Source: an uncultured Colwellia sp.
GTDB lineage: Bacteria > Pseudomonadota > Gammaproteobacteria > Enterobacterales > Alteromonadaceae
DNA: 64,000 bases
Direction: 5' to 3'
Assembly: GCA_913058395.1 (NCBI GenBank)
Contig: CAJXQI010000011.1
Coordinates: 62,001-126,000, forward strand
A program made the translations under genes and the position numbers. The notes under the pieces are model-generated. The model was not told the origin of the DNA and ran no database searches. It saw nothing but the letters and a program-made list of their open reading frames with translations. Every line of letters begins with the position of its first letter. Within the stretch, counting starts at the first letter, position 1. This document shows, in pieces, positions 10,031 through 17,566 of this stretch.

Positions 10031-10051
10031 ATATTCAATCAATAAATATTA

Positions 10052-11008
10052 TTATTGATGAATAGTCACTTTATTTCGACCACTCTCTTTTGACTTATAT
10101 AAAGCATTATCAACATTTTCAAGCCAATGCGACACCGATTTAATTGATGAGCCCACTTCCGCTATGCCTAAACTTACAGTGTATTTAATTTCTATATCAT
10201 TATAAATAACCACTGATTCTTCTACTGTTTTTCGCAAGCGCTCGGCAAAAACCATAGCATCATCAATATGGGTGTCTGCCAATAAAATAACAAACTCTTC
10301 ACCACCATAACGGCCAGTAACATCTGTTTCTCTTACTTGTTCTCGAATTAACTTCGCTAAATGCCTTATTACGTCATCTCCAACTAAATGACCATAACTA
10401 TCATTAACTGCTTTAAAGTGATCGATATCTAGCATTACTAAGCTACTAGTATTTTGGCTACGGGTATAACGCTTAAACTCTGCTTCAATGCAATGTTGCC
10501 AGTGATTACGGTTAAACAGCTGAGTTAAACCATCAGTTTGACTAAGCACTGCCAAATCAGCATTCACTTGTTCTAATTCTTTTTTATGAACTGCATTATC
10601 AGTGACATCGTACACCAGTAAACACAGATGTGAGACCTCACCAGTCGTCGACATTAAGGGGATAAATGTCGTATTTTGATACATAAAATCTGCGGTACCA
10701 GTGATCGGCCGGTAGTTATTAAACTTAAACACATAAGGCCTTTGTTCCCAAATGGTAAAAGCCTTATTTTTTAACAAAAACACCGATTCGGCTTTACGAC
10801 GAAACCAGTCTTCAGGTATTTCATCGAAAAGATCAAACAATACCTGTCCCTTGGCTTCACGTGGCAATAAACCACTATGGTTTTCCATAAAACCATTCCA
10901 AATTTGAATATTGTAATCTCGATCAAGTACCACTAATCCTACATCAATGGTATGCAACATTTCCATCAACCAATGTAATTCATTTAACTGCTCTGTATGT
11001 ACTGACAT
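10052..11008 (-). CDS. PAS-GGDEF diguanylate cyclase
   Basis: The 318 residues divide into a PAS sensor domain (about 10-130) and a GGDEF domain (about 150-318). The active-site motif is intact as GGEEF (235-239) within RYGGEEFVILL, so it should make cyclic di-GMP from two GTP. There is no membrane segment; it is cytoplasmic. I see no RxxD inhibitory site directly before the motif. It starts three bases after the REC-CheC gene ends, with GGA eight bases before the ATG. The pair is surely co-transcribed and is likely one signalling unit. Confidence 0.93.
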   Translation of the reverse strand: MSVHTEQLNELHWLMEMLHTIDVGLVVLDRDYNIQIWNGFMENHSGLLPREAKGQVLFDLFDEIPEDWFRRKAESVFLLKNKAFTIWEQRPYVFKFNNYRPITGTADFMYQNTTFIPLMSTTGEVSHLCLLVYDVTDNAVHKKELEQVNADLAVLSQTDGLTQLFNRNHWQHCIEAEFKRYTRSQNTSSLVMLDIDHFKAVNDSYGHLVGDDVIRHLAKLIREQVRETDVTGRYGGEEFVILLADTHIDDAMVFAERLRKTVEESVVIYNDIEIKYTVSLGIAEVGSSIKSVSHWLENVDNALYKSKESGRNKVTIHQ

Positions 11009-11010
11009 GA

Positions 11011-12117
11011 TTAATCCAACAAGTAGGCTATTTTATTATTAAGTGTCTTTACTGACTCTTCAGTAAAAAGCAGCAGTAAATCACACTTAATCGGGTAGTT
11101 TTCAATACTATAACTAATCTCTATCGCCAGAGTTTTTTTCCACTTATTGGTGTTAGTTGCTATCAATTCTGAGATTTTTCTATGTTGACCTAAAACAACA
11201 GGGTGCCCTTGACTAAAAGACATATCAAGCTGCGTTGATATTCCACTTAAACAAGCACCTATAAGCAAGTTGGCCATATCCATTAGCAATTCTAGCTCAA
11301 TATTATTATCAAGCTCATGATGATAGTTCATCAATGACGCGACATCTTTGAAACTAGAGTCGTTTAAAATAAGTAGAGCTTCACCTGAAATACCTGCTCC
11401 AATAAAGCCCTGGCAAATACCTGATGTTTTCTCTTTCGACTCTACATCGGAAAGTGCCATTGTTAACTCACTAACTTCAATTAAGTTAACGTTGGGAATT
11501 GGTAATAGAACAAACACATCGAGTAATCGCGCTAATAAGTCACCTGCTTGTCCCATCGCAACATTAGCAATTTCTTGATAACAATCACGCATTTCACTAT
11601 CAAGCTCAATGGTAGATTCAAGAGGTTTTTCAAAAGTATCCGGGGTTGCCGAATCATGCTCCGCAATAGGCGGTAGTTCAGCTGGAATAGGTGAACTAGC
11701 CAAAGGCTCCGGCGTAGTATCAATGGCTTCATTACAAATCAGATCATCGGTATTAAAAACACCATAAGCTTGCAATATTTCAGTCAGCTTATTTTTATCG
11801 ACAGGTTTTTTAATGAAATCTAACGCACCAAGGCTTTTAACTCGTTGGTGCGCTTCAGGTTGAATATCACCAGAAATAACTACGGTAAGCGTTGGTAAGT
11901 CTTCTTTTAAAATTGTCTCTAATACTTGATAGCCATCCATTACAGGCATATTTAAATCAAGTAAGAGTACATCGCCTTTGCCTTCTTTTATTGCGGCTAT
12001 TCCTTCAGCTCCGTTGGTGGCGAAGGTTATTTCGACATCCCATCCATCGGGAAGCGAGCGCGCTACTTGCTTGCGCGCCATATTGGAATCATCACAAATT
12101 AACAAAGTTGTTGGCAT
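11011..12117 (-). CDS. response regulator with REC and CheC-type phosphatase domains
   Basis: I start at the ATG at 12117 (MPTTLLICDDSN); an in-frame TTG ten codons earlier only adds sequence unlike REC domains. The 368 residues carry a REC domain (1-118, phospho-acceptor Asp54 in LLLDLNMP), a Pro/Glu-rich linker (about 125-170) and a CheC/CheX-like domain (175-365). The CheC active motif DxxxExxN-x22-P is present once exactly (Asp178, Glu182, Asn185) and a second time with Glu and Asp at the first two positions (ELLMDMAN). This suggests a phosphatase acting on a phosphorylated REC, perhaps its own. The GGDEF gene follows after two bases. Confidence 0.85.
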   Translation of the reverse strand: MPTTLLICDDSNMARKQVARSLPDGWDVEITFATNGAEGIAAIKEGKGDVLLLDLNMPVMDGYQVLETILKEDLPTLTVVISGDIQPEAHQRVKSLGALDFIKKPVDKNKLTEILQAYGVFNTDDLICNEAIDTTPEPLASSPIPAELPPIAEHDSATPDTFEKPLESTIELDSEMRDCYQEIANVAMGQAGDLLARLLDVFVLLPIPNVNLIEVSELTMALSDVESKEKTSGICQGFIGAGISGEALLILNDSSFKDVASLMNYHHELDNNIELELLMDMANLLIGACLSGISTQLDMSFSQGHPVVLGQHRKISELIATNTNKWKKTLAIEISYSIENYPIKCDLLLLFTEESVKTLNNKIAYLLD

Positions 12118-12329
12118 AAAGGAAAAAACCCTAGGTTGCGTTATCAAAATTTAACAAAATAAAAAATTCAGCTAAATCAAATTATTCGGCAAGATATATT
12201 CACTAATACATATGCTAGTTACATTATAATAAACAATAGTTAGCTTTTGAAAATAAAACAGCTTTTATTCGCATTTTTTCTTACGCAAAGGTAAGCTTGA
12301 TCAATATTTTACCTGAGTTAAATGACCAA

Positions 12330-12977
12330 ATGATGAATATTTTAAAATTACCTTTAATTTCCACGCTTAGTGCATTAATTATGTTTTCTGCAACGGCTGA
12401 AATTGTGCCGACTAATTTAACAGAAACCACTAACTTAGTAATGGCAGGTAAAAAGTATGTCACCTTGCTTGGTAATCAAGTCAATTTGGGTGATAGCGCG
12501 CCAAACTTCAAAGTGGTAAATGAGTCATTTTCACCTATTACACTTGATGAATTTAAAGATAAAAATGTATTGATTTCAGTGGTACCAAGCCTAGATACTG
12601 GCGTTTGTTCAATACAAACTAAACGTTTTAATGACGAAGTAGCTAACTTACCTGAAAACGTCGTTATGTTAACGATAAGCAATGATTTACCTTTTGCACA
12701 AAAACGTTTTTGTAAAACTGAAAAAGTCGAAAGCATCAAAGTTTTATCTGATGCCGTTTGGCGTGATTTTGGCCAGAAATATGGCTTGTTGATTAAAGAT
12801 ATGGGGCTATTAACTCGTGCAATTTTCATCATCAATGCCGATGGTAAAATTGCCTATAAAGAGTTAGTTGGCAATATATCTCAGCATCCTGATTATGATG
12901 CAGCTTTAGCGAAATTAAAATCTTTTAGTCAGACGACTAGCTCAATTCAAAAAGTAGTAACTAAGCCATCAGAGTAA
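12330..12977 (+). CDS. exported thiol peroxidase (Tpx family peroxiredoxin)
   Basis: The Tpx core is unmistakable: NQVNLGDSAPNF, then SLDTGVCSIQTKRF with peroxidatic Cys93, then PFAQKRFCKTEKVESIKVLSD with resolving Cys128. Such enzymes reduce H2O2 and alkyl peroxides using thioredoxin-like donors. Unlike E. coli Tpx (168 aa), this 215-residue form begins with a signal-like segment (MMNILKLPLISTLSALIMFSATA), so it is probably periplasmic and would need a periplasmic thiol donor. A C-terminal tail of about 20 residues is also extra. An in-frame TTG at 12297 has a better Shine-Dalgarno (AAAGG) but would add an acidic N-terminus; the start is uncertain. Confidence 0.85.
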   Translation: MMNILKLPLISTLSALIMFSATAEIVPTNLTETTNLVMAGKKYVTLLGNQVNLGDSAPNFKVVNESFSPITLDEFKDKNVLISVVPSLDTGVCSIQTKRFNDEVANLPENVVMLTISNDLPFAQKRFCKTEKVESIKVLSDAVWRDFGQKYGLLIKDMGLLTRAIFIINADGKIAYKELVGNISQHPDYDAALAKLKSFSQTTSSIQKVVTKPSE

Positions 12978-12998
12978 TACTTATTACACTGCGCTATG

Positions 12999-13030
12999 AA
13001 AAAGCTAACAATTAACGTTAGCTTTTTTTT
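12999..13030 (+). terminator. rho-independent terminator after tpx
   Basis: AAAAAGCTAAC / GTTAGCTTTTT stem with a 7-nt loop and an eight-base T-run. Confidence 0.92.
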
Positions 13031-13103
13031 ACAATAAAAACCATATATATCAGCCTACTAAGTCAAACATCAAAAATAAAAATTAAATTAATTTCAATTT
13101 CCT

Positions 13104-13131
13104 CTTGAAAACAATTCCATCAATCCCATCT
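13104..13131 (+). promoter_or_regulatory. sigma-32 (heat-shock) promoter of ibpA
   Basis: The -35 CTTGAAA (13104-13110) is a full match to the RpoH consensus. The -10 is TCCCATCT (13124-13131, consensus CCCCATnT), with a 13-base spacer. It points at the Hsp20 gene 180 bases downstream, which is exactly the kind of gene RpoH controls. Confidence 0.8.
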
Positions 13132-13167
13132 TTATTATTGTAGTCGCCGATAGGGTCTACAATAACC

Positions 13168-13188
13168 GCCTGTTCAATATTGAAAGGC
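13168..13188 (+). promoter_or_regulatory. hairpin in the ibpA 5' leader
   Basis: GCCT-(G)-TTCAAT/ATTGAA-AGGC forms a 10-bp stem with one bulged G, and the palindrome TTCAATATTGAA at its core. It is about 125 bases upstream of the start codon, inside the predicted leader. The function is unknown; small heat-shock genes often have thermosensing leaders. Confidence 0.4.
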
Positions 13189-13310
13189 ACAATTAAACTC
13201 TGAGAATAGAAAGTTTCAGATGTAATAATTCGCAGCATAAGCTGGTATTAGCATCAGAAATATATTTGCAGAGACAACATATTGCTTAACTTAACATTAG
13301 GATATGAATT

Positions 13311-13778
13311 ATGCGTACATCTACAGATTTCAGCCCACTTTACCGCTCATTTATCGGATTTGATCACTTAGCTGGTTTAATAGATAAAGCCTCAAGAGCA
13401 GACAAACAATCTTCTTACCCTCCGTACAACGTTGAATTATTGGCGGAAGATAGATACCGCATTACCATGGCAATAGCCGGTTTTGCCGAAGAAGAATTAG
13501 ACATCGAATCAAAACAAAATACCTTAGTCGTTACTGGCACTAAAGCTGGCAATGCCGATAAAACAGAACGTAAATTTTTACATCAAGGTATTGCCGAACG
13601 TAACTTTGAACGTAAATTTCAATTAGGTGACCATGTAAAAGTAATTGGTGCCTTTATGGAACACGGTCTGTTGCATATAGATTTAGAAAGAGAAATACCA
13701 GAAGCCTTAAAGCCAAGAAAAATAGCGATTAATGGCAAAAGCTTATTACAACAAAGCGACAACGAGGTAGTAAGTTAA
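13311..13778 (+). CDS. ibpA: IbpA-type small heat-shock protein (Hsp20)
   Basis: The 155-residue holdase chaperone closely resembles E. coli IbpA across its length: DFSPLYRSFIGFDHL at the N-terminus, YPPYNVELL, YRITMAIAGFAEEELDI, and QGIAERNFERKFQL in the alpha-crystallin domain (about 42-130). The C-terminal ...IAIN anchoring motif (I-x-I/V) is present as KIAIN. It binds unfolding proteins at inclusion bodies and hands them to DnaK/ClpB. A sigma-32 promoter upstream and a terminator downstream make it a single-gene heat-shock unit. The ATG at 13311 has AGGAT eight bases before it. Confidence 0.95.
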   Translation: MRTSTDFSPLYRSFIGFDHLAGLIDKASRADKQSSYPPYNVELLAEDRYRITMAIAGFAEEELDIESKQNTLVVTGTKAGNADKTERKFLHQGIAERNFERKFQLGDHVKVIGAFMEHGLLHIDLEREIPEALKPRKIAINGKSLLQQSDNEVVS

Positions 13779-13816
13779 CCTCAAATATTTGACTAGTTTC
13801 TCCCTTATGTTTTTTT

Positions 13817-13842
13817 GCCCAGTCATTGACTGGGCTTTTTTT
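13817..13842 (+). terminator. rho-independent terminator after ibpA
   Basis: GCCCAGT-CATTG-ACTGGGC stem followed by a seven-base T-run. Confidence 0.93.
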
Positions 13843-13953
13843 GTTCATACCTTTGATTTTTAAGACTAATAAAGTTTTAAAATAATATCATATTTCACAT
13901 TAACCCCTAGTTCGAAAACCATAGCCTTGCCACTCGCCTTTTCTAGTATCATA

Positions 13954-13978
13954 ATAGCCATAAAGGTATTATGGCTAT
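13954..13978 (+). repeat. hairpin upstream of the solute-binding protein gene
   Basis: Perfect 10-bp inverted repeat ATAGCCATAA / TTATGGCTAT with a 5-nt loop, ending 24 bases before the ATG at 14003. It could be a leader stem-loop or an operator; no T-run follows. Confidence 0.55.
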
Positions 13979-14002
13979 GTGCAACAGGATTAATGCAAAA
14001 TA

Positions 14003-14782
14003 ATGCAATTCATCAGTAAACTCGTTATTGGGCTAATCATTACTTCGTTTGCTTTTAATAGTCAGGTTTCCGCTGCGAAATTAAGTATCGTTACAGAGCA
14101 CCTAGCCCCTTTTCAAATTGTCACTGAAAAATCTATTGGTGGTTTATCAACTGAAATTGTTACCGCTACATTACAAGCATCTAAACTTGATTACGCTCTG
14201 GAAGCACACCCTTGGTCACACTCATACAATAGAGCATTACACGTAGCCAACACCTGCATATACTCATTAGCATATATTCCTGAGCGCAAACCCAAATTTC
14301 AATGGGTAGGTCATATCACCAAAAGTACCATTTCACTCTATGCATTAAGCAAAAAGCCAATTGTGATAGAAAATTTAGCACAAGCTAAAAATTATAGAAT
14401 TGCCGTGATAAAAGATGATGTTACTCATCACTTTTTAATATCAAAAGGTTTTGTAGAGAATAAAAACCTATACGTGATGAATAATTACGACTCTTTACTC
14501 AAATTACTTGAAATACCTAGCCGTCAAATTGATTTAGTGGTGCTCAATGATGACCTTATCGCTAACAGAGTGCAGAACTCTGCAGAAGCTAAGAAATATA
14601 AAGGCGTGTTTATGTTGAAAGAACTAACACTAGACTTTTATTTTGCCTGCAGTTTAAACACTGATAAAGCGATTGTGGATACGCTGAAAAAAGCTATGGG
14701 TAAAATGGAACAGCAAGGCATCAACTCTGCCATCAAAAAAAAGTGGCAACAGCAAATGGTTAGCTTAATTGAGCTGAATTAG
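14003..14782 (+). CDS. periplasmic substrate-binding protein (PBP2/SBP_bac_3-like)
   Basis: The 259 residues start with a signal peptide (1-24, ending QVSA). The rest follows the two-lobe type-2 periplasmic binding fold: KLSIVTEHLAPFQIV at the first strand, LEAHPWSHSYNRAL, then YRIAVIKDDVTHHFL at the lobe crossover. Stand-alone members like this are frequent in Alteromonadales and Vibrio and are usually annotated as amino-acid ABC transporter binding proteins. No transporter genes are adjacent, so it may act as a sensor or an orphan. Ligand unknown. A 10-bp hairpin lies just upstream of its start. Confidence 0.75.
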   Translation: MQFISKLVIGLIITSFAFNSQVSAAKLSIVTEHLAPFQIVTEKSIGGLSTEIVTATLQASKLDYALEAHPWSHSYNRALHVANTCIYSLAYIPERKPKFQWVGHITKSTISLYALSKKPIVIENLAQAKNYRIAVIKDDVTHHFLISKGFVENKNLYVMNNYDSLLKLLEIPSRQIDLVVLNDDLIANRVQNSAEAKKYKGVFMLKELTLDFYFACSLNTDKAIVDTLKKAMGKMEQQGINSAIKKKWQQQMVSLIELN

Positions 14783-14800
14783 TATTTTAAAAAATGAATA

Positions 14801-14830
14801 AAAAAAGCACGAAAAGTTAATTCTCGTGCT
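14801..14830 (-). terminator. terminator of the M20 amidohydrolase gene
   Basis: On the minus strand an AGCACGA / TCGTGCT stem with an 11-nt loop is followed by a run of six or more T. It lies 20 bases past the stop at 14850. Confidence 0.85.
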
Positions 14831-14849
14831 CGTTAAAATAAAAAAACAT

Positions 14850-16187
14850 TTACTTTTTCATCACATCTAATAAAGCGTGAACAGTTGCTTCAACACCTGA
14901 CTTAATTGCTGGCTCAGGCGTAATTTTAAATTGTGGGCTGTGATGGCTTGGTACCTGTGCACCGCCTGCAGCCGCACGCTCAAAGTCAGCTTTTGGCGTA
15001 CCACCCACCTTAAAATAAACACTTGGAATATAAGGTTTACTGGTGAAGAAACCAAAATCTTCTGCACCCATGCCGGTTTCTGAAGGCTCTAACAAGGCAT
15101 CATTGCCCATTGCCTCACTCAACACTCCTTTTAAGCGCTTAGCGAGCTTTTGATCGTTAAAAGTTGGCGGAAAAGAAAACTCACTAACAACCACTTCTGG
15201 TAGCTTGTCTTCTGGCATTCCAGCAGTACGCGCTGTACCAATAGCAATGCGCTTAATGGCTGATAAAAGCTGTTCGCGTACTTCAGGAGTTAAGCTGCGT
15301 ACAGTAAGTTGTAGCTTAGCTTCATCAGAAATAATGTTATGCTTAGTGCCAGCATGAAAAGCACCAACAGTGATAACACCAGCGTAGCGTGGCGCTAATT
15401 CACGGCTAATAATTGTTTGCAGATTATTGACAATTTGCGCGCCGATCACGATAGGGTCCTTCCCTTGATGCGGCGATGCACCGTGAGCACCAATGCCATG
15501 AACGGTTATATCAACCGTATCAGCACCGGCATATGGCGAACCTTCATCAACAATAACTTTCCCCGCTTCCGCGTTTGCACTAACATGAAAAGCAAAAGCG
15601 TAATCTGGCTTACCAAAACGTTGCCATAAATTATCAGCCATCATTGCTGATGCTCCAGGGCCCTTTTCTTCTGCAGGCTGGCCTATTAACATCAAAGTAC
15701 CCGACCATTTATCCTTATTGGCAGCCATATAACGAGCGGTTCCGACTAAGCTCGTAATATGAACATCGTGACCACAAGCATGCATCACCCCCACTGTTTC
15801 ACCGTTCCAGTCTTTCATCTTTATTTTTGAGGCATTTGTTAAACCTGACTGCTCTACGACAGGTAAGCCGTCCATATCGGCACGCACCATCACCATAGGG
15901 CCGTCACCATTTTTCATTAATGCCACAATACCTGTGCCACCAACTTTTTCCGTCACCTCAAAACCTACAGCGCGTAATTCTTTTGCTAGACGTTTTGCTG
16001 TCTTTATCTCCATTAGCGATAGCTCAGGATTTTGATGAAAATGATCCCACAATGGCGCTAAATGCTGTTGGTAATCTTTAGCAATATAGTTTGCTGTTTG
16101 TTTTTCAAAAGCAAACGCATTCGACATAGATAACGACCCTAAGGTCAACGCTGTTGCGATCAAAACTGAAAGAGGTTTACGGTTCAT
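14850..16187 (-). CDS. exported M20 family amidohydrolase / aminoacylase
   Basis: I use the ATG at 16187: GGAG lies seven bases upstream and it yields a clean signal peptide (MNRKPLSVLIATALTLGSLS...AFA). The TTG 11 codons earlier is rejected. The 445 residues match the M20D group (IAA-amino acid hydrolase, hippurate hydrolase, N-acyl-amino acid amidohydrolases): HFHQNPELS, MHACGHDVHITSLVG with the metal-binding Cys/His, PAEEKGPGA, and the GIGAHGASPHQGKDP dimerisation segment. It should cleave N-acyl or amide-linked amino acids in the periplasm or outside. It is divergent from the tryptophan-degradation cluster. Confidence 0.87.
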   Translation of the reverse strand: MNRKPLSVLIATALTLGSLSMSNAFAFEKQTANYIAKDYQQHLAPLWDHFHQNPELSLMEIKTAKRLAKELRAVGFEVTEKVGGTGIVALMKNGDGPMVMVRADMDGLPVVEQSGLTNASKIKMKDWNGETVGVMHACGHDVHITSLVGTARYMAANKDKWSGTLMLIGQPAEEKGPGASAMMADNLWQRFGKPDYAFAFHVSANAEAGKVIVDEGSPYAGADTVDITVHGIGAHGASPHQGKDPIVIGAQIVNNLQTIISRELAPRYAGVITVGAFHAGTKHNIISDEAKLQLTVRSLTPEVREQLLSAIKRIAIGTARTAGMPEDKLPEVVVSEFSFPPTFNDQKLAKRLKGVLSEAMGNDALLEPSETGMGAEDFGFFTSKPYIPSVYFKVGGTPKADFERAAAGGAQVPSHHSPQFKITPEPAIKSGVEATVHALLDVMKK

Positions 16188-16564
16188 TTTTCGGCTCCAC
16201 TTATTGCCCCAAATAGACAATGAGCTGCCAAATTATTAGGGCCTAATTAATTATTATTTTATTAACTTACTGTACCTAGGCTACTTATCAAAGTCTTGCT
16301 ATTTTCGATATGGCGCATAATTCAGCGTTAGTTAGCGATAATTAGCCAACTATTAGTTGATTGATTTTTAGCTAATAGGTGTCAAATAAACACTCAATCA
16401 ACATCGGTTCAAATCACCATCAAAAAGAGCATATAAGCACCTACCTGCATAGCTAACATACAAAACCACATACTATTTGTTTATTTATTGATTTATGAAA
16501 CTCGGGGATAAGATTTTTTTATCAACACTTTAAGATTAATTAATCATCGGCAATTTAACATGAC

Positions 16565-16668
16565 ACTAGACCAACAAATTTGCACAATTTTTGTCAATAT
16601 TTTACTGACATTAAATTTTTTATTGTGCTAAAAAAGTCTAGTAAAAAAATGACGACTTAAATTTGTTG
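16565..16668. repeat. nested inverted repeats before the kynurenine operon
   Basis: Four inverted-repeat pairs are interleaved in 104 bases: ACTAGAC 16565-16571 with GTCTAGT 16636-16642; CAACAAATTT 16572-16581 with AAATTTGTTG 16659-16668; GCACAAT 16582-16588 with ATTGTGC 16622-16628; TGTCA 16592-16596 with TGACA 16606-16610. All arms match perfectly. The inner three pairs are nested; the outer two cross. Confidence 0.7.
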
Positions 16669-16688
16669 ATTAAAGTAAAGTAAATCTA

Positions 16689-16716
16689 TTGAGTAATTTA
16701 CTCACTGTTTTAATAC
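16689..16716 (+). promoter_or_regulatory. candidate promoter with palindrome
   Basis: TTGAGT (16689-16694) and TAATAC (16711-16716) are spaced by 16 bases. The perfect palindrome GAGTAA-T-TTACTC (16691-16703) overlaps the -35 and spacer, as a repressor operator would. It lies 52 bases before the first gene of the cluster. Confidence 0.35.
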
Positions 16717-16767
16717 TAATTCGTGAACAAATTAAGTACTAAATAATGATAATAAAAAAGGTCAGAA

Positions 16768-17556
16768 ATGGATATTAATTTAGCCTCTAAACGCGCTTTG
16801 GTATGCGGAAGTAGTCAAGGTATTGGTCGTGCATGTGCATTGGAACTTGCGAGTTTAGGCGCCAGCGTTACCTTATTCTCGCGCAACCAAGAAAAACTCA
16901 CAGCAGTACAACAAGAGCTTTGTACTGCTCAAGGGCAAAGTCATCGAACGCTCATCGCGGACTTCTCCAACTCCGAACAAGTTAATCAAGTAATTATTGC
17001 TGATATCGCTAAAAATGGCGGTTATGATATTTTAATCAATAACACCGGCGGCCCTGCTCCAGGTCCTGCTAGTACTAGCGATGTAAATGCCTTCATCGAC
17101 GCTTTTAATTTACACCTTGTGACTAATCACCATTTAGTACAAGCACTTTTACCGGCCATGAAAGAAAATCAATTCGGTAGAATTATTAATGTTATTTCCA
17201 CTTCAGTTAAGCAACCGATCCCTGGCTTAGGCGTATCAAATACTATACGTGGCGCTGTCGCAAGTTGGGCAAAAACGTTGGCAAATGAATTAGGCCCATA
17301 CGGCATTACTGTTAACAATGTACTACCCGGAGCAACAGCAACAGCCAGGTTAGATGCCATCATTGCAGGCAAAGCCAAAAAACAGGGTATATCAATCGAA
17401 CAAGCAACCATTAATGAAAAAGCACAAATTCCGATGCGCCGATTTGCAGCACCAGAAGAGTTTGCCGCTGTTGCGGCATTTTTAGCATCACCGGCAGCAG
17501 GCTATATTACTGGTATTAATTTACCTGTGGATGGCGGTCGTACAAGCTGTTTATAA
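16768..17556 (+). CDS. SDR-family oxidoreductase heading the kynurenine cluster
   Basis: This classical short-chain dehydrogenase (262 aa) has the NAD(P)-binding GSSQGIGRACA at 13-23 and NNTGG (family NNAG). After INVISTSV the catalytic region reads as a degenerate ...GLGVSNTIRGAVASWAK: the usual YxxxK tyrosine position is not obvious (SNTIRGAVA in place of YxxSKaA), as in some SDRs annotated as 3-oxoacyl reductase-like. The C-terminal LPVDGGRT is normal. It is first in the operon, ten bases before the semialdehyde dehydrogenase, but no textbook step from tryptophan to 4-oxalocrotonate needs it. Substrate unknown. Confidence 0.85.
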   Translation: MDINLASKRALVCGSSQGIGRACALELASLGASVTLFSRNQEKLTAVQQELCTAQGQSHRTLIADFSNSEQVNQVIIADIAKNGGYDILINNTGGPAPGPASTSDVNAFIDAFNLHLVTNHHLVQALLPAMKENQFGRIINVISTSVKQPIPGLGVSNTIRGAVASWAKTLANELGPYGITVNNVLPGATATARLDAIIAGKAKKQGISIEQATINEKAQIPMRRFAAPEEFAAVAAFLASPAAGYITGINLPVDGGRTSCL

Positions 17557-17566
17557 GGGCATTAAT

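Larger units (their letters stand above)
12978..13310. other. tpx-ibpA intergenic region
   Basis: These 333 bases contain the tpx terminator (12999-13030), a sigma-32 promoter (13104-13131) and about 170 bases of leader before the Hsp20 gene. The leader includes a hairpin at 13168-13188. No gene is seen. Confidence 0.7.
16188..16767. other. divergent control region, M20 hydrolase / kynurenine cluster
   Basis: These 580 AT-rich bases separate two divergent genes and hold no gene. The notable content is the nested inverted repeats at 16565-16668 and a promoter-like stretch with a 13-bp palindrome at 16689-16716. Confidence 0.6.

Noticed and set aside
12118-12147. Longer start for the REC-CheC protein
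   Set aside because: It would use TTG and add ten residues before the conserved first strand of the REC domain; the ATG at 12117 fits the family.
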